From an uncultured Saprospiraceae bacterium (GTDB lineage: Bacteria; Bacteroidota; Bacteroidia; Chitinophagales; Saprospiraceae), in contig CALFDU010000133.1 of assembly GCA_937950315.1 (NCBI GenBank), forward strand, positions 1 through 36,616: a stretch of DNA of 36,616 nucleotides, written 5' to 3'. A program made the position numbers and the translations under genes. The notes below the pieces were generated by a model, which was not told where the DNA came from, did no database searches, and saw only the letters and a program-made list of their open reading frames with translations. This document shows positions 8,710-18,300 of the stretch, in pieces (the first letter of the stretch is position 1; every line of letters starts with the position of its first letter).

Positions 8710-9870
8710 TTGGCTACATACGACATGATTGCAAAAACCCTATTTGGGTTTGAAGATTTACTTTGTGAAGAACTTGACCTGCTCGGGGCGAAAGACATTA
8801 CCAAGCTCAACCGAGCAGTATCTTTCTCTGGAAACAAAAGAGTGTTATACAAAGCAAATTATCATTTGCGCACAGCGATAAAAATACTCGTCCCGATCGC
8901 GCAATTCAAAGCTCGACACGAAGATACCCTCTACGACAATGTCAAAAAAATCGACTGGACCAAGTACTTGGACAACGACAAGACCTTTGCGATTGATGCA
9001 ACTTGCCATGGAGACTATTTTACACACTCCCAATACGTTGCACTAAAATCCAAGGACGCCATCGTCGACCAATTCAGAGAAAACACAGGAGAAAGACCAT
9101 CCATCGATAAGGAGGAACCAGACTTCAGATTATCGGTTCACATCGCTGGTGATGTTGTGACCTTGTCTTTGGACAGTTCAGGAAAATCTTTGGGAAAAAG
9201 AGGTTACAAAAGACAGCAAGTTTTTGCTCCATTGAGTGAAGTCATGGCCGCCGGGATGATCATGTTATCAGAATGGGACAAAGCCACCGACTTCATCGAT
9301 CCGATGTGCGGCTCGGGCACCATACCGATCGAAGCTGCATTGATCGCATACAATATCGCTCCAGGCAAATTTAGACATTTCACTTTCCAATATTGGGACG
9401 ATTACGATGAGGAACTTTTTGACAAGATAAAAAAGCAAGCCTTAGAAGACGAAAGAACATCAGGCCCAAAAATCCTCTGCTGGGACAAAGACAGAAAAGC
9501 CAACGACATCACGCATGACAACGCAGTCCGTGCCGGTGTAAGGGACTTCCTTGAAATCAAAAGGCAAAATTTCCTTGACACCACTGACTACGAAGACCAG
9601 GCGCATATCATCATCAACCCACCTTACGGCGAACGTCTAGAGGATGAGGATGACATGAACGAACTCTATGATGAAATAGGGACCCATCTTAAACACAAAT
9701 ACAATGGCTCCGACGCGTGGATTTTAAGTGCCAATTTAAGAGCGTTGAAATTTGTAGGATTGAGACCATCAAGAAAAATCAAAGTATTCAATGGACCACT
9801 AGAATGTAGGTTCAATAAATTTGAATTGTACAAAGGGAGCCGTCGTATGACAGGAAGGCCAAAAGAATAA
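8710..9870 (+). CDS. THUMP-domain class I RNA methyltransferase (YpsC / RlmL N-half type)
   Basis: 386 residues. It has an N-terminal ferredoxin-like/THUMP region (about 1-160, IAKTLFGFEDLLCEEL ... LRTAIKIL ... VTLSLDSSGKSLGKRGYK) and a Rossmann methyltransferase domain. SAM-binding motif I is DPMCGSGT (Asp197-Thr204) and the catalytic NPPYGE is at 303-308. Together these are diagnostic of the N2-guanine rRNA methyltransferases RlmL/RlmK-N and YpsC. It lacks the second methyltransferase module of the E. coli RlmKL fusion. The start shown is TTG at 8710, since no ATG fits the full N-terminus; ATG at 8725 (MIAKTLFG) is an equally good alternative. Probably cotranscribed with htrA. Confidence 0.9.
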   Translation: MATYDMIAKTLFGFEDLLCEELDLLGAKDITKLNRAVSFSGNKRVLYKANYHLRTAIKILVPIAQFKARHEDTLYDNVKKIDWTKYLDNDKTFAIDATCHGDYFTHSQYVALKSKDAIVDQFRENTGERPSIDKEEPDFRLSVHIAGDVVTLSLDSSGKSLGKRGYKRQQVFAPLSEVMAAGMIMLSEWDKATDFIDPMCGSGTIPIEAALIAYNIAPGKFRHFTFQYWDDYDEELFDKIKKQALEDERTSGPKILCWDKDRKANDITHDNAVRAGVRDFLEIKRQNFLDTTDYEDQAHIIINPPYGERLEDEDDMNELYDEIGTHLKHKYNGSDAWILSANLRALKFVGLRPSRKIKVFNGPLECRFNKFELYKGSRRMTGRPKE

Positions 9871-9947
9871 TTTCAATTATCTTACTACTTTCTTGGACTT
9901 GTTAATAAGAAACCGGACATCAATTTATACCTCAAACATATATTATT

Positions 9948-10307
9948 ATGGTAAAAAAATTCTCCATTTTGTGTTTACTGGCGATCATTTGTATCGGTTG
10001 CAATCTTGATAATGATGGTCCCATCATCTCACTATCTGAAAGTAATTTTTGTGTAGATGCAGGTTCTGATATTCGCTTGACCGTTGAGATTCCAGATGAA
10101 GATTTGCTACGGGTCAATATGACTGCACCTGATTTGGATTTTATTACTACGATTGATGCTGCACAATTTGAAGCATCTGACGGTATGATTGAATTTATTT
10201 TCACGATAGACTCAAGCACCTCGCCAGACACTTATGTGATGGGCATAGAAGCGATCGATACCAACGACAATGTGAGCACTACTGAAGTGGATATCAAGGT
10301 AAATTAA
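9948..10307 (+). CDS. Small Ig-like lipoprotein, function unknown
   Basis: 119 residues with a lipoprotein signal peptide ending in ICIGC (Cys18). One compact beta-sandwich-like domain follows (LTVEIPDEDLLRVNMTAP ... DTYVMGIEAIDTNDNVSTTEVDIKVN), resembling bacterial Ig-like or cadherin-like repeats. Asp/Asn-rich turns such as DLDNDG and DTNDN could bind calcium (inference). It lies 77 nt after the RNA methyltransferase and converges on the glycosyltransferase gene. A weak bulged hairpin (GAATCACT ... AGTGTTC, 10325-10351) fills the 44-nt gap between the convergent stops. Confidence 0.7.
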   Translation: MVKKFSILCLLAIICIGCNLDNDGPIISLSESNFCVDAGSDIRLTVEIPDEDLLRVNMTAPDLDFITTIDAAQFEASDGMIEFIFTIDSSTSPDTYVMGIEAIDTNDNVSTTEVDIKVN

Positions 10308-10351
10308 AATTCGAGTTTTCTTAGGAATCACTTCACGAGATAGGAGTGTTC

Positions 10352-11452
10352 TTAATCGTGTTTTGATACTTTCGTCAAATAAATAGACATCAATTTTTCA
10401 CTCAATATTTTCGGATCAAATTGAGCGAGGTGCTTGCTGATTTTGGTTTTATATTTTTCTCTTTCGGTGACGTGGCTCATAGATTCCATGGCTGATCTGA
10501 TTTCCTCAACATTGAATGGATCAACGAGTAAGGCGGCTTCTCCTCCCGCTTCTTTTAGAGAAGAAAGATTTGAAGTAATGACGGGTCGGCCTGCGTACAT
10601 TGACTCGATTACAGGAATTCCAAATCCTTCAAAAATCGAAGGATAGATCAAGGCAATCGCATTTTTATACAATTCCTTGATGGCGAGATTGTCCATGTTT
10701 CCCTTCCAGTCCACAAATCCATCGAGCCCATTTGCGGAAGCATAAGACCTACACGTATCATAGTAACTACCACCCTTCCCTACGACAACCAATTTCTTCC
10801 TATCATTCTCCGAAATTGTCTTCATCGCCTTCAATATCGACAATAAGTTCTTCCTCTCAATCACAGAACCTACATACAAAAAATAATTACTCTCAATCTC
10901 TGAAGGGCTTATCGGATTGTCAGTATAAAACGGATTGCAGGATTGGTACAGCAAGTTGATTTTTTCATTTGGCGCATGATAATAATCTATGATATCTTGC
11001 TTGGTCTGATGACTGATGGCAATGATTTTATCTGACTGTTGTATCGCCTTTTTTGTTTTCAGATTATATCCCACCCGATCAAAAAACGGATATTGCTTTG
11101 GATAGCGCTTAAAGATGACATCGTGAATGCTTACGATCGACTTTACCTTCAGTTGATCAATTCCAAAAGGAAGTTCGTTGCTCAGACCATGATAGACATC
11201 CAGATCCTTCATCTGCTTCATGATGCCTTTGCTCCTCCAGAAAGAACCACCTCTGCCATTGGGAGTGACAATTGTAACATTGTCCTGATTTAGGAAATAC
11301 TCAGTTTCAATATTCTTCTCTACACGAGGCGTATAAAGTAAATATTCATGTTCTGGATGGTACTTGATTAAGTTTCTTACGAGTGTTCGACTATAATTAC
11401 CGAGTCCGGTATTATTGAGAAACAATCGTTTGGCATCGAAACCTATTTTCAT
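10352..11452 (-). CDS. Family 4 (GT-B) glycosyltransferase
   Basis: 366 residues starting at the ATG at 11452-11450. The N-terminal Rossmann half begins MKIGFDAKRLFLNNTGLGNYSRTL, with the Gly-rich loop that contacts the donor. The C-terminal half contains YVGSVIERKNL, the donor-binding region typical of GT4. The motif EGFGIPVIESMYAGRPVITS carries the conserved E-x7-E pair, followed by GGEAALLVDP. Such enzymes move a sugar from a nucleotide sugar during exopolysaccharide, LPS or glycoprotein synthesis. Donor and acceptor cannot be predicted. It is isolated from other polysaccharide genes here: a Fic gene diverges upstream and a lipoprotein gene converges downstream. Confidence 0.9.
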   Translation of the reverse strand: MKIGFDAKRLFLNNTGLGNYSRTLVRNLIKYHPEHEYLLYTPRVEKNIETEYFLNQDNVTIVTPNGRGGSFWRSKGIMKQMKDLDVYHGLSNELPFGIDQLKVKSIVSIHDVIFKRYPKQYPFFDRVGYNLKTKKAIQQSDKIIAISHQTKQDIIDYYHAPNEKINLLYQSCNPFYTDNPISPSEIESNYFLYVGSVIERKNLLSILKAMKTISENDRKKLVVVGKGGSYYDTCRSYASANGLDGFVDWKGNMDNLAIKELYKNAIALIYPSIFEGFGIPVIESMYAGRPVITSNLSSLKEAGGEAALLVDPFNVEEIRSAMESMSHVTEREKYKTKISKHLAQFDPKILSEKLMSIYLTKVSKHD

Positions 11453-11646
11453 GATGTAAAAGTAGGATTATTGTATTAGATAGATGTGTATCATATTATA
11501 ATAGCCAGCGTTGAATCTTAGCCAATATCTTATGCTAAAATTAGAAAATTTGAACATAAGAGTAATCATATCGTCATTATGTTAAATATTTGATTATAAA
11601 ATATATCTTGTTGTCAATTATATGAAATTATGATGATATAAATACC

Positions 11647-11654
11647 TATATTTG
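11647..11654 (+). promoter_or_regulatory. Perfect -7 box overlapping the annotated Fic start
   Basis: TATATTTG matches TAnnTTTG exactly and overlaps the most upstream possible start codon (TTG 11652). If used, transcription would begin near 11660 and translation would have to begin downstream, for example at TTG 11670. Confidence 0.5.
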
Positions 11655-12803
11655 CATAAAATCAATATTTTGAACTTACAAGATTTCATATCGGGTACTT
11701 ATACGAATCAGACTGAATACAAGGCTTTTTCGCCTAATTCAATAAACAAACAATGGGTTATTTCTGATCCAGCGTTGAATAGTTTGCTTTCAGAGGCCAA
11801 CAGATTGATTGGAGAATTGAATGCCTTTTCTCAAATCATTCCTGATGTGGACTTTTTCATCACCATGCACATCTTAAAAGAGGCCACCATTTCAAGCAAA
11901 ATTGAAGGAACCAAAACAAACATAGACGAGGCGATTTTAAATGACCAGACGGACATTCAACCAGAGCATCGTGACGATTGGAATGAGGTACAGAATTATG
12001 TGAAAGCAATCAATCATTCCATTGAGGAATTGGACAAGCTTCCTATTTCTACAAGATTATTAAGACTGACGCACGAGATACTATTGTCAGGTGTCCGAGG
12101 AAAAAACAAAAATCCAGGTCAATTCAGAACGAGTCAGAATTGGATAGGAGCTTCGTTGAAAGATGCGATCTTTATTCCACCCCATCATTCAGAAATTCAA
12201 GGAATGATGAATGACTTGGAAAAATTTATTCACAACGAAGGCATCGAAGTCCCTCACTTGATCAGAATTGCCATCATCCATTACCAGTTTGAAACCATCC
12301 ATCCGTTCTTGGATGGAAACGGACGACTTGGTAGATTGCTTATTACCTTGTATTTGGTGAATAAAAACATATTGACCAAACCATCATTGTACTTGTCTGA
12401 TTTTTTTGAAAAGAACAAGGCTTATTATTATGACAACTTGATGGCTGTCAGAATTTCCAACAATTTGGAGCAATGGATAAAGTTCTTTTTGGTGGGAGTC
12501 ATTGAGACTTCCAAAAGCTCTATATATGTGTTTAAAGAAATCATCAAGTTAAAAGCAAGATTGGAAAACGTCCTGATGCCTCAGTTGGGTTCGAAACTTC
12601 AAAAAGGGCAATTGCTGGTAAAGCATTTGTACCAAAATCCTATTGTTACTACCAAGGATGTGGCTCCAGCACTCGACGTTTCAATTTCAACAGCAAGTCG
12701 ATTGATTGGTGATTTTGTCAAGCTAGGTATATTAAAAGAACGCACTGGCTTTCAGCGAAATCGAAAATTTGTTTTTGAAGAATACGTGAATCTCTTTAAA
12801 TAA
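11652..12803 (+). CDS. Class II Fic-domain protein with C-terminal winged helix
   Basis: 383 residues if read from TTG 11652. Layout: N-terminal Fic_N helices (YKAFSPNSINKQWVISDPALNSLL), the inhibitory helix motif S-x-x-x-E-G (Ser81 to Gly86, SSKIEG), and the Fic core with HPFLDGNGRLGR starting at His217. The C-terminal winged helix is PIVTTKDVAPALDVSISTASRLIGDFVKLGIL. This matches the SoFic-type class II architecture. Such enzymes transfer AMP (or another nucleotide part) to a target hydroxyl, and the N-terminal glutamate blocks ATP binding until relieved. The catalytic His and the inhibitory Glu are both present, so it should be active but self-inhibited. No ATG exists before the core of the N-terminal domain, so the start is TTG at 11652 or 11670. 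Target unknown. Confidence 0.9.
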   Translation: MHKINILNLQDFISGTYTNQTEYKAFSPNSINKQWVISDPALNSLLSEANRLIGELNAFSQIIPDVDFFITMHILKEATISSKIEGTKTNIDEAILNDQTDIQPEHRDDWNEVQNYVKAINHSIEELDKLPISTRLLRLTHEILLSGVRGKNKNPGQFRTSQNWIGASLKDAIFIPPHHSEIQGMMNDLEKFIHNEGIEVPHLIRIAIIHYQFETIHPFLDGNGRLGRLLITLYLVNKNILTKPSLYLSDFFEKNKAYYYDNLMAVRISNNLEQWIKFFLVGVIETSKSSIYVFKEIIKLKARLENVLMPQLGSKLQKGQLLVKHLYQNPIVTTKDVAPALDVSISTASRLIGDFVKLGILKERTGFQRNRKFVFEEYVNLFK

Positions 12804-12806
12804 AAA

Positions 12807-12836
12807 GAGAGCATCCTCCTTATGGAAGATACTCTC
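12807..12836 (-). terminator. Intrinsic terminator of the EF-G paralogue
   Basis: GAGAGCATCCTCC-TTAT-GGAAGATACTCTC forms a 13-position stem with two C/A mismatches. On the minus strand it is followed by TTTTTATTT, so it serves the minus-strand gene ending at 12862. It sits 4 nt past the Fic stop codon. Confidence 0.75.
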
Positions 12837-12861
12837 AGGTCGGTTGATAGTATTACTTAAT

Positions 12862-14988
12862 TCAGGCCTCCTGAAGCTCAGATTTCATTGAGCTAACAAT
12901 TTTGTGCTGAATGTCGGGAGACGCTGGATTATACTCTGCAAAGCTTCTAGTAAACTTCGCTCTTCCTTGGGACAAGGAACGTAAGGAAGATGAGTATTGG
13001 TAAAGTTCAGCCAAAGGCACTTTCGCTTTGATTTTCTGATAGTGCCCTTCCGACTCCATACCTTGGATAATGGCTCTTCTTGTTTGCAAATCCCCCATGA
13101 CATCTCCCATAACGGAGTCCGAACAAAGGATTTCCAAGTTGTAGATTGGCTCAAGTAATTGGGGTGCAGATTTGTTGAAAGCATTTTTAAAGGCTTGAGC
13201 AGAAGCAATCATAAAAGCCATATCATTCGAGTCGACTGGATGCATTTTACCATCGTAAATACTAACCCGGATATTTTGACAATGGGAGCCGGTCAGTGGA
13301 CCTTCTTCCATCTGTTGCATAATTCCTTTTTTAATCGCATTGATATATTTACTATCGATGGATCCTCCTACAATACACCATTGGAATATCATAAAACCTC
13401 CCCATGGCAGTTCTTCCTCGCTGGCAGATCTTACTGACAGATCAGTGGTTGCTGGCATCCCTTGATAGTATGGTTCGATGCGCATATGCACTTCTCCAAA
13501 CTGTCCCGAACCACCACTTTGTTTTTTGTGCCGGTAGGATTCATTCACCAATTTGGTGATGGTTTCACGATATGGAATTTTTGGTTGTTCAAATTCCATG
13601 TTGAGATTGTTTACTTTCTCGATACGGTATTTAATGATATCGAGATGCAATTGTCCTTGGGCATGCAGGATCGTCTGCTTGAGACTGGCAGACTGTTCAA
13701 TAATCAATGTTGGATCCTCCTCTTCTATTTGATGGAGGGCCTTCATTAATTTTTCCATTTCCCCTTTGCTAGCTGGTTGAACGGCCGACCTAATTCTAGG
13801 TCCAGGAAATTCAATTTCTTCGATAGCTACATTTACTCCTTTCGGATGCAAAGTATCATTGGAGTGAGAATTTTTTAGTTTGACCGTTACTCCGATATCA
13901 CCGGCAATCAATTGCTTAACAGAAGTACGATTTTTCCCTTCTGCAACAAACAACTGATTCAATCTTTCTATGCCGCTGTTTTTGTGATTTACGACATCAT
14001 CACCAGAATGTAATGTGCCGGAATACACTTTAAAATAGGAGACCATTCCGACCTGCGGTTCAGACAAGGTTTTGTAAATAAAGATTGCTAGGTCGCCTTC
14101 TGAATCACACTTCAATGTGGAACCATCTGATAATGGTGCTTCTTTACGATCAGCTGGACTAGGTGCTATATCATTGATAAAGCCCATAATCCTTCCGCTG
14201 CCCATATTACGTGTGGAGCTGCATACAAAGAGAGGATAAATCTCTTGATTGGCAAGTGCAATGGTCAAACCTTCTGCCAGTTCCTCTTCAGAAAGAGAGC
14301 CTGCTTCAAAAAATTTCTCCATTAAAGTTTCGTCATTCTCGGCAGCTGCTTCTACAAGTGCGTTGTGCATTTCTTGCGCGCGTCCCATCTCTTCTTCTGG
14401 AATCGCTTGCTTTTCTGGTTTGCCGCCTTCATCATTGAAGACATACATCACCATCCTTAATGCATCTATGATTGAATTAAATCCGATACCATTACTGGTA
14501 GAATATTGAACAGGTATTATCTTATTTCCAAATCGATTTTTTGCCTGCTCCAATGTAGCCTCGAAATCCGCCTTGTCGTGATCCATCTGATTGACAACCA
14601 AAATGGTAGGCGTTTTTAATTTTTGTGTGTATTCCCAAAGGATTTCAGTACCGACCTCTACTCCGTTGGCTGCATTTAATAACATGATTGCTGTATCAGC
14701 AACTTTCATAGAAGAAACGACTTCTCCTACAAAATCATCTTGACCTGGTGTGTCAAAGATGTTGATTTTAGAATTTTTCCACTTGACGTGCATTAGGCTG
14801 CTAAATATCGATATGCCTTTTGTTTGTTCGATATTGGTAAAGTCCGAGACAGTGGATTTCCCTTCTATGCTTCCTCTTCTATTGATCGCACCTGACTCAA
14901 ACAACATGGTTTCGGCGAAACTGGTTTTACCAGAGCCGGAGTGACCCAAGAGGACCACATTCCGAATGTCTTTTGTTGTTAATGTCAT
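12862..14988 (-). CDS. EF-G paralogue (EF-G2 type) with altered GTPase catalytic residues
   Basis: 708 residues with the full five-domain EF-G layout: G domain 1-270, then domains II-V, with domain IV starting near KIPYRETITK and domain V near LLEPIYNLEI. The P-loop GHSGSGKTS (15-23) is intact. Switch I reads EQTKGISI in place of EQxRGITI. Switch II reads DTPGQDDF with Gln83 in place of the catalytic His of DTPGHVDF. The guanine-specificity motif reads NQMD (133-136) in place of NKMD. Canonical EF-G from Bacteroidota keeps the His, so this is a second, divergent copy. The Bacteroides EF-G paralogue EF-G2 has been reported to support translation without GTP hydrolysis; this gene is a probable relative (inference). 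A hairpin terminator follows at 12807-12836. Confidence 0.9.
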   Translation of the reverse strand: MTLTTKDIRNVVLLGHSGSGKTSFAETMLFESGAINRRGSIEGKSTVSDFTNIEQTKGISIFSSLMHVKWKNSKINIFDTPGQDDFVGEVVSSMKVADTAIMLLNAANGVEVGTEILWEYTQKLKTPTILVVNQMDHDKADFEATLEQAKNRFGNKIIPVQYSTSNGIGFNSIIDALRMVMYVFNDEGGKPEKQAIPEEEMGRAQEMHNALVEAAAENDETLMEKFFEAGSLSEEELAEGLTIALANQEIYPLFVCSSTRNMGSGRIMGFINDIAPSPADRKEAPLSDGSTLKCDSEGDLAIFIYKTLSEPQVGMVSYFKVYSGTLHSGDDVVNHKNSGIERLNQLFVAEGKNRTSVKQLIAGDIGVTVKLKNSHSNDTLHPKGVNVAIEEIEFPGPRIRSAVQPASKGEMEKLMKALHQIEEEDPTLIIEQSASLKQTILHAQGQLHLDIIKYRIEKVNNLNMEFEQPKIPYRETITKLVNESYRHKKQSGGSGQFGEVHMRIEPYYQGMPATTDLSVRSASEEELPWGGFMIFQWCIVGGSIDSKYINAIKKGIMQQMEEGPLTGSHCQNIRVSIYDGKMHPVDSNDMAFMIASAQAFKNAFNKSAPQLLEPIYNLEILCSDSVMGDVMGDLQTRRAIIQGMESEGHYQKIKAKVPLAELYQYSSSLRSLSQGRAKFTRSFAEYNPASPDIQHKIVSSMKSELQEA

Positions 14989-15340
14989 GTTTTGTACATT
15001 AATTTGGTGAAGAAATAATTGTTTGCAAGTTAAGCTACAAATAAATTATCATTTTGCCTTAATCAGCTGATATAATTTTTTATACTTAATTATTACTAAA
15101 AATCAATCAATTATTTGCCATAGAAACAACAGCCTTACTTTCAGCTAGTTATGCATAATCAAATTATATAATCTGTTTTTTTCAATAAATAGTACCGATT
15201 TACATTTTTGATCGATTGGTAATTGAAGACAACAAGCACCCTATTAAGTCTATAACACTTCATTACTTTTTGGTATATTACTACTGATTTGCATATATGC
15301 AAATCGGCTCAACAAATCATTTAACGCTAAATCTATTCCT
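14989..15340. other. Divergent intergenic region with a 20-bp perfect palindrome
   Basis: This 352-bp AT-rich gap separates the EF-G paralogue (-) and the M43 protease (+). A -7-like box (TTTATTTG on the minus strand, 15045-15038, one mismatch) may serve the EF-G gene. The only strong structure is the palindrome at 15286-15305. No ORF or RNA gene was recognised. Confidence 0.5.
15286..15305. promoter_or_regulatory. 20-bp perfect palindrome, candidate operator
   Basis: GATTTGCATATATGCAAATC reads the same on both strands. It lies 36 nt before the TTG start (15341) and 51 nt before the ATG (15356) of the M43 protease gene, in the promoter region. A dimeric regulator site is the simplest reading; the regulator is unknown. 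Confidence 0.5.
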
Positions 15341-18300
15341 TTGACAAAATTAATCATGTCGCTCATCGTAAGCCTTATTTGCGTAAGCACAATAACTGCA
15401 CAAAGAACATGTGGCAATGAAGTTTCTGCTCTAAGAGAAGCCGCTGCCTTTCCAAACCAAACCGAAATCAACAAAAAAATATTTAAAGAATGGCGTGCTG
15501 AGCGTGAAGCAAGCGGCCGATCTTCTATACCAGTGACCATACCCGTGCACATAGTTGTTGTCCATGGCTTGTTTGACGATGTAGGTCAAGGAAGCAATGT
15601 CAGTATGGAAAGAATCAATTCACAGATTCAGGTATTGAATGATGACTTTGCACGAACCAATGCTGATGCTTCCAACACACCTGCTGTATTTGATGCGGCG
15701 GGTACGGAAATCAGTTTCTGCTTGGCAACTGTTGATCCAAATGGAAATCCAACCAATGGGGTTACACGATATCCAACTGGAAACGATTTTCAGCAAACAG
15801 AAGCTACTATTGTTTCAGAAACCATATGGCCTCCTACCAGGTACATGAATATTTACCTGGCCCCAGAACTTAATGGATTGCTGGGATATGCATCATTACC
15901 CAATCCTGGCCAATTGCCGCAGACCAACAATGATGTGGTCAGAGTTTTGACAGGTGCATTTGGTGGTGAAGGATTTGCAACAGCAGCACCTTACGACCTA
16001 GGAAGAACTGCGACTCATGAAGTTGGACACTGGTTGGGATTGCGTCACCCTTGGGGAAATGGCGGATGCAATAGCGATGATGGTTTTGATGATACACCGA
16101 TTCAAGTCCAAGACAACTTCGGTTGTCCCAACCACCCTTCTCCTTCATGCAGCAATGGCGGAGACATGTTCATGAACTATATGGATTATGTCAACGATGA
16201 TTGCATGAACGCGTTCACGCAAGAGCAGGCTGATTATATGGATTTGATACTTACTGGCACCAGAACAGAATTATTGAATTCAGCAGCAACAGCATGTGTG
16301 CCGAGTGGAGCACCGATTGTCACATTGGTAGACAAACAAGATATCCAATGTTCAGGAGATATGTCTGGAAGCATTCAACTGACATCCACTTCGGGTGTAC
16401 CTCCTTATACTTATAGTCTTAACGGTGGTACGGCGCAGGTGGATGGAATATTTACTAATCTACCAGGAGGAGATCACGAGATTGTGGTTTCTACTTCTGA
16501 AGGACTAAGCACAACATATACATTCAATATTGCCGAACCCGATCCATTTGTATTTGATGTAGCCGTGATCGCGGATGCATGTAGTGGTTTGGCAAATGGA
16601 ATGGCTACAATCGCAACGGAAGGAGGCAATGGAGACATCTCCAGTCTGACCGTTTTTAATAGCACGTACAACAGTGTTCAAAGCAATATTTATTCAGAAA
16701 CATTTACCAATGGAATGCCAGCAGACTGGACCATTGATGGTGCGTGGGAAGTGGGAACAAGTGAAGAGCTTGCGAGTGCATACTGGCCTATTCCAGCGAA
16801 AGACAACTGCCTTGTTTACAATGATGATGCACTTGGACCAAACGATATAAGTGACGGTTCGGTAACAACGCCTATAATTAATCTTAATGGAGCTACTGCT
16901 TTTACAGTTAGTTTTGATGGTTACTATGTCAATGGGGGATTTGCTGACTTTTTTGAATCAGCAGTTGTCAACATAAGCATGGACGAAGGAATGACTTGGG
17001 ACGAAGTAGGCCCATTGGTAGGTTCAGCAGATTGGGTTAGGTATTCGTTTGATATTACAGATTATCCTGCTGCGACCATAAGAATGCGTTTTGATTATAG
17101 TGATGGTGGTGGATGGAATTTTGGACTCGCATTGGACAACATTGACGTTGCGCCGAGTGGAATTGGCACATTTGAAAACCTTACTGCGGGTGTCTATAAT
17201 GTACTTGCCGTTGATCGTGAAAATTGTGAATACAATACAACATTTGAAGTTTTGGATTCTGATCCGATTACCATCAATGATGTTGAAGTGACTATGCCGA
17301 GTTGTGATGGATTGGGAGAAATCAATGTTTCAGCCGCTTCCGCAAATGGTATAGAATCGTATGAATTGAATGGCGTGACCAATACAACAGGACAATTCGA
17401 AATAACTGGAATTGGCAATTACACGGTATCCGTTATTGATGCATCTGGATGCGTAACAGAAACAGTAGTGGTTGTTGATATGCAAGCAGGTATTTCACTG
17501 AATACAAATTCTATCAACCACATATCTTGCAATGGTGGCTCGGATGGAAGCATCTCTCTTGACGTAGCGGGCGCACAAGGAGCCATGACCATTTTATTAA
17601 ATGGAGTTGAAGTACAGGGAACAGACTTCACGGAACTAGAAGCAGGAGATTATGAGATTGCAGTGAGCGACACGGAAGGCTGTGCTGCAAGTGTGATTGT
17701 GACCATAATAGAACCAACAGCGCTCAATGTATCGGGAGTCACTACTGGTGTAGGTTGTAATTCTTTGGGTTCCATTGAATTTACAACTACAGGAGGTACA
17801 CCACCCTACATGTATAGTCTTGACAATGCCAATTTTGAATCGATTGACGGATATTTTGACATTTCTGGAGGTATTTATCCAGTCACATGTAGAGATGCAA
17901 ATGGATGCTCTGGTCTTGTTAATTTCATAATAGGAGAAGACTTTTTAGATGTTACGATCAACGAAAACGTTGTAGAATGTGCTGAACAGGTCTATTTGGT
18001 TGAATTATGCACAGATGACAATACCATGATTGAATGGAATATTTTTGATGCTCAAGGCGAAATGATTTTATCACCAGGCAATGGAGATTGTGTCATGATT
18101 GATTTGGGCCCATTCCTAAGTGCCACCAACGACAACTATTCTTACACAATAGAAGCAACCAGTGATGATGGATGTAGCATTCAACAAAATTTTGTTGCTT
18201 TTCAGACCACCACATTAGACAACAACTTATTCGACAACATCCTTCTTTGCGAAGGCGAGCAACTTACCTTTGCCATTGACAACGAAGATGACTTTCAAAG

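Noticed and set aside
8698-8712. Read-through fusion of HtrA and the RNA methyltransferase (same frame across the TAA)
   Set aside because: Both halves have complete, family-normal ends; sharing a frame happens one time in three and no recoding signal is seen.
10325-10351. Strong terminator between lipoprotein and glycosyltransferase genes
   Set aside because: The stem is 7 bp with a bulge and a 12-nt loop and lacks a U-tract; noted only in the neighbouring gene entry.
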